From NCBI GenBank assembly GCA_942486035.1, contig CALNXK010000308.1, positions 196,001-260,000 of the forward strand: 64,000 nt of DNA. Reading direction: 5' to 3'. The notes under the pieces are model-generated. The model was not told the DNA's origin. It saw nothing but the letters and a program-made list of their open reading frames with translations, and did not search any database. Of this stretch, positions 21,777 to 30,127 are shown piece by piece (position 1 is the first letter of the stretch; every line of letters starts with the position of its first letter). A program made the translations under genes and the position numbers. Source of the DNA: Porites lobata (lineage: Eukaryota; Cnidaria; Anthozoa; Scleractinia; Poritidae).

Positions 21777-21868
21777 ATAAATCTGGGGATGAAGACGGGT
21801 TTCGGCGCAACAGAAGGATATGGTTCGGCGTCAGTGCTTCCAAATCCTTTGGATCATCAGAGACCGGC
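21531..21868 (-). repeat. 169-bp tandem duplication inside pol
   Basis: Copies 21531-21699 and 21700-21868 are directly abutting. Both run from GGTCCACCT through TCATCAGAGACCGGC and differ at only a few bases (for example TATGCC/TCTGCC and GCGAGAAG/GCGCGAAG). The unit encodes the segment between the integrase core and the C-terminal domain. The main pol frame therefore terminates shortly after the first passage. Confidence 0.95.
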
Positions 21869-23829
21869 GTGATTGGCCTGTTATTCAAAATCTTCTCTAC
21901 TTCAATGAGGAATGTCCCCAGGGTTTCTTCGTCTACGAGGCGTTCTCCCACCATAGAATGAAGGATCCTTCTGATAGACCGTGTAAGTCTCTCCCATACG
22001 CCGCCTTTGTGGCTGGCCGCGGGTGGGTTAAATTTCCACTCAATTCCTCTCCTGGTCAACTTCAACTGAATATTCTCCTGGTCCCACACTTTTGAAGCGT
22101 TGACGACGTCCAATTCAGCTCCTCTAAAATTGGTACCGTTGTCACTATAGATAATACCTGGGGGGCCTCTTCTACCAACGAAGCGCAAAACGGCATTGAT
22201 AAAACTGTCAGTGGAGAGGTCGTTAACTAATTCTATGTGAACTGCTCGGTATCTTAAGCAAGTGAAGATGCAGCCGTAACGTTTGTTCAGAGAAGGGTCT
22301 CTCCTTGATCTTGTGTTATGTCCTATCTTCACGTAGAGGGGCCCGAAGTAATCCAACCCAACTGCAGCAAATGGATATACGAGCCTGTGACTGTCCGAAG
22401 ACACTCTAACAACTGGAAGTGGTGCTGTCACTTGTTCTCCTAACTTGGCGTTCTGACGTTTGAACACATGGCACTTGCCCAGAACTTGCTTTATCGTGGA
22501 AACTGCATTCACGATCCAACAGCGCTGCCTAATTTCGGCCAGAACTTGATAGGTTTCTACATGTCCATTCAAGTGATGATAATTGCCAATTATCAACTCA
22601 GACACGGGGTTCTTTGCTGGCAGTATCATCGGGTGCTTGGCATCATATGGCAGACTCGAGTGATTCAATCTTCCGCCGACACGTATGATTCCTTCATCTT
22701 CGAATGGCTTAAGTTTGGCTAGTCTGCCTTTGATGACTGTTTCACTTTTCTCATCAGCAAATGAATGTTCCTGGACGAACTTCACAATTTTCTTCTCCGC
22801 TTTGTCCACATCATGGATCGATAAGGTTTTAGGACTATACTTCATACTTCTATCTTTGTCGTTCTCGCACTGGGACTGCATCGGTCTATTGAAGGCTCTA
22901 CATAACCACCCAACTGTTCTTCTCAGTCGATCCCACGACGAATATCGTTGGAACAACATGCTCCAGAAATCCGCATGAACTGTGGATGCTCCAACAGTGA
23001 CTTTCTCCTTTTTCACTCCTTCGTCTGTATCTAGGAGGTCTCCCAAATCCTCTGGAGGCTGCGGGGGCCAATCTTCAACTTCTCTCCACAAGAATTCTGG
23101 ACCACGGAGCCACCTTTCCAGTTTTCCAGTCTCCGAGGCCTTGATCCCTCGGGAAGCATAATCCGCAGGATTGAGCTCTGATCGTACATGCCGCCACTGC
23201 CCTGGATTTGATTCTTGACGTATGACAGCAACCCGGTTTGCGACGAAGGTTACAAATCTTCGTACTTCATTGGCAATGTACTTGAGAACTATCATAGAGT
23301 CAGTCCAGCAAGTCACACTGTTAATCTTCAGTCTTCCTTCTAACTCTCTCGTTATGACCGTGTTGACTTTCGTTGCTAGAGTAGCCGCTGTCAACTCCAG
23401 CTTTGGTAATGTTACAGCACTTTTCAAGGGTTTCACGCGAGACTTCCCCATTACGAAACAGCAATGAATTTGCCCTTGACTGTTAACAAGACGTAAATAA
23501 GAGGCTGTCCCATAACCATGCTCTTGGGATGCGTCGGCGAAATGATGAAGCTCTACATGTTTCACTTCCCCGAAGTCCTTTGGCTTAAAACATCGAGGAA
23601 TACTGAATCCTTGCAAGCTCATAAGCCCTTCTCTCCAACTCTTCCAACGTTCACACAATTCTCTTGGGAGCTTCTCATTCCAATCCATCATTAGTTTGCA
23701 CAATTCCTGATTCATTTCTCTTCCAGGTAAGAGTAGGGGGCTGGCGAATCCGAGTGGGTCATACACGGTGATACACCGTTGCAATAGATGATAAGACACC
23801 ATTCCGATTCTCTGGACGCTCCTTGTCAT
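21688..23829 (-). pseudogene. BEL/Pao pol: RNase H and integrase
   Basis: 713 codons on the minus strand. The start is Pao-type sequence VYDPLGFASPLLLPGR. RNase H follows with LHHFADAS near residue 95 and CWTDSMIVL near 173. The integrase zinc-binding region at about 415-460 keeps His, His and the first Cys, but the last ligand position reads Phe (KCHVFKRQ). The integrase core has Asp in GLDYFGPL near 493, Asp in YSDNGTNF near 562 and Glu in GGVWERL near 613. It is out of frame with the RT segment upstream and is cut at its end by the tandem duplication. Confidence 0.93.
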
Positions 23830-23855
23830 TCACAACAAAGTCAATGGTGTCATGT

Positions 23856-24656
23856 TCAACATTCCACGCTGCGAGAATTTGAAATCCATTTTGTCAATTC
23901 AAAGCCTCCTCTCGCAAGTAACTCCTGGAGCTGCTTACTGACTTGTACTGCGCGTTCTGAATCAGCAAAGGATTTAAGCAAGTCATCTACGTAGAAATCC
24001 TTAAGCACGGCGTCAACTGCCTCTTGGGAGAAGTCTTTCTCATTATCCTTAGCCGTCTTTCTCAGGGCGTATCCTGCTACGCTCGGCGAGGACTTTGCTC
24101 CAAAAATGTGCACAAGCATTTGGTAAGTCTTCGGTCCCTTTGACAGGTCACCATTCGGCCACCATAAATAACACAACGCTCCACGATCTTCTGGTGCTAC
24201 GAAGACCTGCTGAAACATTCTCTTAATATCTGCCGTAACTGCGACGTCATTTACTCGGAATCTCAGGATCACTCCTATCAGGGTGCTGGTGTTTTCAGGG
24301 CCTCTCAAAAGTTGCTCATTCAAGGACGTTCCACCACTCCTTGACGCACAATCAAACACTCCCCGCGGTTCTTCGGGTTTTCTAGGATGCCACACTGCGT
24401 GATGAGGAAGGTACCATAGCGGCTTAAGCATTAAGACTTTATCATCAGGTACCCGTCGTGATGCTCCCTCGGTCAGGTACTTGTCCATTACGCCACTGTA
24501 TTTTCTGTGGAAAACTGGATCCTTCCGCATCTTTCTCTCTAGCCAACTTAACCTGCTTGTGGCCGTCGACAGACTCTCAGGAAGGTCAGGCTTCTCTTGG
24601 CGAAAGGGAAGCTTAAGCTGATAGTGTCCGTTCACTAAGGTCGCTGACTGATTCAT
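23856..24656 (-). pseudogene. BEL/Pao pol: reverse transcriptase
   Basis: 266 codons on the minus strand in the same frame as the gag-protease frame, from which it is separated by one TAG at 24663-24665. It contains the RT fingers and palm segments (LWYLPHHAVWHPRKP, FDCASRSGG, FRVNDVAVTADIKRMFQQV) and the catalytic FYVDDLL near residue 222. It ends in a frameshift before 23830. Copying of the element RNA into DNA would need this domain. Confidence 0.93.
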
Positions 24657-24662
24657 AAGTTC

Positions 24663-26666
24663 CTATGCTTTACGGTCCTCAACAGACATGCCTTCCTCAG
24701 CATTGGCATCAGCTTCAACAAATTCTTTATCATACATGCGCTCTAGCTGAATGCTTAAGCTATCTTGGCTGGTGCGAGTAAAGTTTATGTGAACACGGTC
24801 CTTAACAGTTTCTCCAATCGGGCCGTGGGCTGTCCACCCAAGGGGCGCCCTCACTGCAACAGGTTCGCCTTGGTCTCCTTCTTTCCGATCTAACTGCTTG
24901 TCAATCAGGTCTGGGCGATCGTTTCCTATCAAAATTGTCACTTTCTTATCTCGTGTTTCGGGTAAGCTAACGTCACAAAGATGAGGCCAACGCTTAATAT
25001 CCTCGTTTGTGGCCATTTGTCGTTCTGAAACGGGAAGATTGCTTGTAGTCAAGACGTTTTCGAGTGGGAACTTTGTATCTCCTTCTAACGATTCAATTTC
25101 TAACTGGACTTCATGAGTATGTCTTAGCTCCCCGTCCGCACAGTTGGCAGTGGTCATAGTGTAGCTGATTGGCTTCATATCCGTTACGCCTATTTCACGC
25201 GCCAAACTATCTAGACAGAGCGAGGCGTCTGAACCGCTGTCTAGGAAAGCGTGTGTTATGATCTCTCTGGTGCCTTCCGGACATCTAATCTTGACTGGAA
25301 CTTCCTTAAGGCATACTCTGGGTCTGCCCGCGTCGAGCGTAGCAACCGTGACCAGATCCGGTTCCCTTGCACTTGCCATCGAAGGGCTGCTATCCTTCGT
25401 GTTGGGCGCTTGCACATTGCTACTGTTCGCTGAACCTTCCACCGCATTACTGCTCGGATTTCTAGGGTTCTTTTCATCAACACTCTCCGGCGGGGAACAT
25501 AGCAGGTAGTGGTGATCCTTGCCGCAACCTGATATTCGGCAGGTGAATCCCTTATCACATTGTTTCGCAGTATGTGCTTGGTCAAGACAAAGCCTACAAA
25601 GTCCACGTTGACGAACAGTCTTTAGACGGTCATTCAATGAGGCACTTCTGAACTTTCGGCAACTCCAAACATTGTGAGGTCCGGAACACTGAGCACACTT
25701 CCAAGGGGGCCTTGGTTGTGTTTTCTGGCTTAGGCAGTTCTGGTCAGTTTGAGTCGCAAGGGTAGTAAACTTGGGAGGCGGATCCTTTATCTTGTTTGGT
25801 TCCTTTTTTTCTCGGTTACCAGGAGAAGAGGACCCTAATTTTTGCCCGTATCTATTGTTTATACGATCTGCAACTCTTCGAACAAATTCAACAAAGTCCG
25901 CAAAGTCCGCTCGACCTTTTTGCTTGATGAGATCTCCTGCTTTATCCACCCACTTCCTTTTCAGGCCCTCATCAGGGAGCTTTCGCATCAACGAGATTAT
26001 GACATCTTCGTTGTCTAACCGACTCACGTAGTTGTGACCCATGCTGGTCAGGACCCTCCTAGCATCTTCCAGTCGCCTTACAAACTCCATGAGAGTCGTC
26101 GCATCTGCTTTCCGCACCTGAATTTCTCTCAAATTCTTCATGTGGGTTTCTACTATCATGTGAGGCTGGCCAAAGTTCTCGCTAAGAGTTCTCCAGGCTT
26201 CTGTGTACCTTTCACCCACTGTTAAATTAACACAACTCCTAATCGCTTCTTTAGCTTTGCCAGAGCACTGAGCTAAAAGGCGCGTCAGTCTTTGAGACTC
26301 ATCAGACACCTGGTTCTCAATATTGTCTCTAAAGTTCGTAACGAACTGCACATACTCCAAAGGGCCTCCACTGAATTTCATCAACTCTACTTTCGGTAAG
26401 GATGGCCCTTGCTTGATTGCTTCGGCAACTGCTACCCAAGGATCAGGTTGCATGCGTGACTGCGGACTAGCTCGCTGCTCAAAAGGAGGGGTTGAATAAA
26501 TGTACGTTGATGTGGATTGCCGAGGAGTGTCGGCAGGATAGAACTCGGTTGCCGATGCATCTAAACCTACAGTTCGTGGACTACAAGACCATGTAGGCAT
26601 TCCTTGTGATTGGTGCATCGACAACAGCTGTGGATGTTGCCCTTGGCCAATTATAGCGAGGTGCAT
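24663..26666 (-). pseudogene. BEL/Pao gag C-terminus and aspartic protease
   Basis: 667 codons on the minus strand. A capsid-like DUF1759-type region covers about residues 90-245 (LPKVELMKFSGGPLEYVQF). Two Cys/His knuckle segments follow near 324-337 and 357-370, with CRISGCGKDHHYLLC near 376-390. The retropepsin-like motif FLDSGSDASLC is near 474. The frame ends at a premature TAG at 24663. Its N-terminal part overlaps another frame at 26581-27048, marking a frameshift near 26600-26640. Confidence 0.92.
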
Positions 26667-27048
26667 AACTGATAGGCGTGCTGGACTTAGTACAGTTGCT
26701 TGGAACCAGGGTAGTTAAACTACTAGAACTCGTCTTGTGAATTGCTACTCTTCCTACATTTGGAGCAGAAGTCGTGACCGCTGACCCTGATGTTACGTAA
26801 CTCGCAGTCACCAATGATGAAAGTGAAGTTTGGGCAATATCTTGTGCTGAGGATGTTTGCATTTTTCCATTGTCAACAACTGGCTGGGATTCTGATGAGG
26901 GTGTGGCACCACCCGTTACAGGTTGTGACAAATGCCCCTTCGCAGGAGGATAATTGGCACCATGCTCCTTTAAGTAATCATTCATCCCATCCTTCCCTTC
27001 ATTCTCTTCGCCGCGCTCCAACAATAAGTCAATTTCCGCCTGCTCCAT
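26581..27048 (-). pseudogene. BEL/Pao gag N-terminal region, shifted frame
   Basis: Minus-strand frame rich in Ser, Thr, Pro and Gln, with no recognisable fold. It overlaps the frame that follows (24663-26666) and the one before (26982-27224), as expected when single-base indels split one gag reading frame. Confidence 0.7.
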
Positions 27049-27224
27049 CTTAGTTTTAACTCTGCTTTACTTCTTTCTACTTCTTCTAATTTGCGTTCTA
27101 GTTCCTGCTTTTCCTTTAGGGTCTGCACTTCCAATTTAGCTTCTGCTGCCACCCTTCTCGTCTCTTTAACATTGCTTCTATTTGACACACAACTTCTCTC
27201 GCTCTTGTCAGACCCATGGCTCAA
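26982..27224 (-). pseudogene. BEL/Pao gag coiled-coil segment
   Basis: Minus-strand frame with a heptad-like, Lys/Glu/Leu-rich segment (EVQTLKEKQELERKLEEVE) typical of the coiled coil near the N-terminus of BEL/Pao gag. It is in the same frame as 27336-27839. In-frame stops at 27336-27338 and near 27266 separate them, and the intervening codons (QNEREMKLQLEILIN) continue the same character. Confidence 0.75.
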
Positions 27225-27335
27225 TCCAGATTCAGAAGGAGGGGTACCTACTCCCTTTTTCCTTCACTGATTTATGAGGATTTCTAACTGTAATTTCATT
27301 TCTCTTTCATTCTGATAACTGTCAATAATAAATTG

Positions 27336-27839
27336 TTATTTCTCCTCATCATCTTCAAAGCTGAAGTAATTATCATGACTGACAACAAAGTTACGAAATG
27401 CTTCTTCATATCTGCAAATCTCGGCTTCCACTCCACTTATCTGTGTGCTAGGGCTTAAAATCAATTCTTGTACACAATTTCGCCGGTTCCGCAGTTCTCC
27501 AAGATACCAGTTTCGCTGACGCTTCGCATGAACCGCTTTCTCGACTCGAACTTCCAATTCATCTAGTCTTTTGTTCGGCTCTCTTAATCTAACAGGCCTG
27601 GAACTACTGCTTTGTTCTATCGGATCCACGCCATAGAAACCAAATTCCACGTTTCCACTTGTTAATGATCGCCCTACTTCCTCTAATCCACCTTGGAACG
27701 TGCGCTGAGGCGATTTCTCTGTTGGCGCCGAATCGGGAACATCTTCCTTCTGTGGAGTCACGTGAGTCGCTGCTTGCTCATGTCCACCTTTCTTAGCACT
27801 ACCTTTCGATTTCTTGCTCTTCAAATTCTTGCCAGTCAT
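27336..27839 (-). pseudogene. BEL/Pao gag start
   Basis: 167 codons on the minus strand from ATG at 27837-27839, 51 bp inside the 5' LTR. This is a plausible natural gag start. The N-terminus is very basic (Lys/Ser/Gly), followed by a predicted helical region with many Arg and Glu residues. It ends in TAA at 27336, after which gag-like sequence continues in the same frame, so the stop is probably a lesion. Confidence 0.75.
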
Positions 27840-27887
27840 TCCGTTCCTTTAACCACAGTACTGCTTGAAATCAATAACTTCGAATGA

Positions 27888-28249
27888 TGTAGCGTCCACT
27901 CATAGCTACTTGTAACCGTAAACTTTAATCAGCTGTCTACTTGCTAGTTCGGGTCTAATCTGCACATAACTTGTATTCATTCCATTCACAAATTGCACGT
28001 GAACGAGAAAGATTCGCTGAAATAACAACAACGTGACTATTACAAAGATGATATTGACCGAATAAACCGAAAATGCTGTATACTTACAAGTTATTGTGCC
28101 TTCTAATGGCAAGGAAAACTTGTCCTAACGAAACGATTACAGTACAACTCCATAACAAACATGTGCTTCGTGGGAAAGAGCGCCCGCGATATCTTAGTGC
28201 GCGGTCACCGAAGACCACACCATATAAGGTTCATTTTCTGTCTCTTACA
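27888..28249 (-). repeat. BEL/Pao 5' LTR (right)
   Basis: 362 bp, nearly identical to the left LTR. Differences are two in CG(CT/GG)T, G/C in AATAA(G/C)AAC, C/T in ACG(C/T)GAC and G/A in GAAG(G/A)CC. It contains CATATAAG near 28220, which could be a TATA-like element for the host-directed orientation, though this is weak evidence. Confidence 0.95.
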
Positions 28250-28254
28250 CGCGT

Positions 28255-28368
28255 CTTGATTACTTTGTGGTTTCCGCGAGACTGGTACCTAAACTATCCG
28301 ATAGTCTGATCTGTCAGCGTGTTAAAGGAAGCGACCACTGTCCAGTTGTTTTGCTGCTGGATTTTTAG
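28255..28368 (+). CDS. apex1: APEX1-type terminal exon, remainder
   Basis: Directly after the right LTR and the repeated GCGT, the frame gives LDYFVVSARLVPKLSDSL, then VKGSDHCPVVLLLDF and TAG at 28366-28368. LDYF carries a family active-site Asp, and GSDHCP carries the Asp-His pair used in catalysis. The 38 codons are undamaged. The join with 20691-20694 is exact once the element and one GCGT are ignored. It is separated from its splice acceptor by 7.56 kb. Confidence 0.92.
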   Translation, partial: LDYFVVSARLVPKLSDSLICQRVKGSDHCPVVLLLDF

Positions 28369-29473
28369 AAATAGATATAGAAATAACACTTAAAAAAATT
28401 TTAAAAACCTCATCTTCTGTTTTGTTGCCATGTTAGCAAAGACTGCCAATTACATTACCCTGTGCGACGTTTGTTGAACAGTTTTTAATGTTAGGCGCAT
28501 GCACGAGTTATGACGGGTGCAATTAAAGGCCTTATGACACTGTAAGCTTAGGCGTAAGTCCATATTTAAAAGACCTTTTCTCGCATTCGTCTGAACAAAG
28601 GCACCTGCTTAAGTGCTTGGGTTGACAAAGTATCCACAGTGATTTGTATGAAATTTTCCACTTAAACCTAGATCTGAAAGGTCTTTTCTTCCGCTCGAGA
28701 ATTAAATTCAGTGCTCGCCGCTTCATAACAGTCAAAAGTTACTACGAATAAAGAGTTTGACTGCGCTTTGCGTCAACGTTACCGTTAAATCACAGGACAT
28801 TCTTGTTTGCGTGTTCAACTTTCGACGATCTTTTTCTGTTTTCTTTCATTGTATTTGCCATCCCTTGTTACGATAGCAAGATTAGATTTGACATTTGAAA
28901 GGGAGTACCGTGTACACATGGGGGTGGAGGAGCCGGGTCACCATTCACTTTGGCCCCGGTAAGTAGAGAATTCACTTGCTCTCACTTTCAAAAAAAGTGA
29001 ATGACTCGGTCGTCTCCGACGAGAGGGGGGTTGGGTGTCCGGGAATTTCGTAACGGCCACTTAAGTAACATCCGTGTTTCGGACCTTCCTTTTCTTGCCC
29101 TTTATGACGCAATGTGCTTTAATTTACCAAACCATCCATCCGTGTCTAACATCAAACAAGCTTTATTGTTAGAAAGTGGGAAACTTTGCAAAAGATACTG
29201 CGTTCTCTCAAGCGTTAATCAGCTGGAAGAGCCTGGTGTTTTTAATCGTGTTGTATTGTGCATAATCGAACAATTAAAGTTATGTAGCAGAAGAATTCAT
29301 ACCGGTTATGAAAAATTGCAATATCTTTTAGACTTAAATGTAGGATTGAAATTCTTATTCTAATTCTTCTTAATAACCAAGACAAAACATCAAGCTTATG
29401 AAATTAGCAAAAAGATACTATTTTTATATCCCAATTACCGCTCGAGTAACATGATATCTGACACGTAAACAGT
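28369..29473. other. Downstream of APEX1-type stop, no gene recognised
   Basis: No AATAAA was noticed in the first few hundred bases after the stop codon. A 120-codon open frame at 29001-29363 (plus) starts from ATG after a G-rich patch but has no recognisable family and no splice context. I give it low weight. Confidence 0.35.
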
Positions 29474-29570
29474 TAATAGCGGAGCTCGACACGCGCGGAG
29501 CCCCAAAGCTAAGAAAATTTGGTAATCTATCCATCGGAGAAAATTTGGTTATGACGTTAGCGTACGAGCG
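29474..29570. repeat. Dispersed repeat, copy 2
   Basis: Collinear with 1044-1143: ATAGCGGAGCTC, CGCGCGGAG, AAATTTGGTAA, TATCCATC and AAATTTGGTTATGACG in the same order. Confidence 0.65.
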
Positions 29571-29969
29571 AAAGCTGACCGTAGAGACTCTGGGGAAGGG
29601 GGATGGGAGTCGGGAGTCAGCCCGTCGAGGAAGGAGTACGTTGTAGCTGAGGTAAAATTTTGCGTTTCAAGAACCCCGTTCGTTTCGGCGGTAAATCACA
29701 TGGCCACCCGTACTTTTTGAAAGAAAGAAAAAAAAAAGCACGAGTTTTTCTTTCAACTAGATTTTAATGTCTATCAACTTGGATAACGGAGACCAATTTC
29801 GTTGGAAGAAAAACATGAAAATAATATATAGTGGCGGTGAGAAAATGTGAAATTCTAGGTGCTATCAAGGTGAAAATGAGCGGCAGTGAAAAAACATAGT
29901 GAACAGGAACACAAACATTTCCTCCATAAAACGTGCAAAAAGGAAGTAAAAAGAAGTTTCACGTTTTAA

Positions 29970-30127
29970 GGTGATGTTACACGGGACGATTCGCAACGAC
30001 GATTTTTTGCGCAACACGGCGTTGCAATGTTGGAACAGTGTTGTAACTATTGGAAACAATGTCGCAACAGTGTTGCAACGCTGTTGCGCTAAAAGTCGTC
30101 GTAGCGAATCGTCTTGTGTAATAGGTG
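29970..30127. mobile_element. MITE with ~45-bp diverged inverted ends
   Basis: The left arm GTGATGTTACACGGGACGAT continues through TCGCAACGACGATTTTTTGC. The right arm in reverse complement reads ACCTATTACACAAGACGATT and continues through CGCTACGACGACTTTTAGC. The centre holds repeated GTTGCAAC and TGTTGCAA words in both orientations. No coding content was seen. Confidence 0.75.

Larger units (their letters stand above)
20695..28249 (-). mobile_element. BEL/Pao LTR retrotransposon, complete but inactivated
   Basis: A 7555-bp element in minus orientation: 5' LTR 27888-28249, gag-pol on the minus strand, polypurine tract 21057-21080, 3' LTR 20695-21056. The domain order gag (DUF1759-like), zinc knuckles, aspartic protease, RT, RNase H, integrase identifies BEL/Pao. 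The coding region is interrupted by in-frame stops at 27336, near 27266 and at 24663, by frameshifts near 27050, 26600 and 23850, and by a 169-bp tandem duplication near the 3' end. The LTRs differ at 5 of 362 positions, a young insertion. No primer-binding site was identified next to the 5' LTR. Confidence 0.95.
11402..28368 (+). pseudogene. apex1: APEX1-type AP endonuclease locus, disrupted
   Basis: Six exons encode collinear segments of the exonuclease III-family AP endonuclease, which cleaves the DNA backbone at abasic sites in nuclear base-excision repair. GT-AG splice sites are in place. Three damages are visible: two 1-bp deletions in the fifth exon, a BEL/Pao element inside the terminal exon, and no sequence for the N-terminal part (the WNV and QETK segments with metal and phosphate ligands). 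The short segment expected between exons 3 and 4 (after the split catalytic Tyr codon) was also not found. Without the terminal exon the protein would lose the LDYF and GSDHCP motifs, the latter with the catalytic His. This is most simply an inactivated copy or allele. Assembly error could explain the 1-bp deletions but not the insertion. Confidence 0.8.

Noticed and set aside
25256..25606. Plus- and minus-strand open frames of 60-116 codons overlapping the BEL/Pao gag-protease region
   Set aside because: They are alternative-frame shadows of the domain-bearing minus-strand frame.
27860..27887. tRNA primer-binding site next to the BEL/Pao 5' LTR
   Set aside because: The minus-strand sequence after the LTR does not begin with TGG or a recognisable tRNA 3'-end complement, so no site is called.
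21140..28300. Shared AAACTATCCGAT at about 21149 and 28291 as evidence for longer terminal repeats
   Set aside because: Only 12 bp are shared and flanks differ; the 28291 copy is part of the APEX1-type exon, so this is coincidence.
29001..29363. 120-codon plus-strand open frame downstream of the APEX1-type stop
   Set aside because: No recognisable domain and no splice signals; kept only as a remark.
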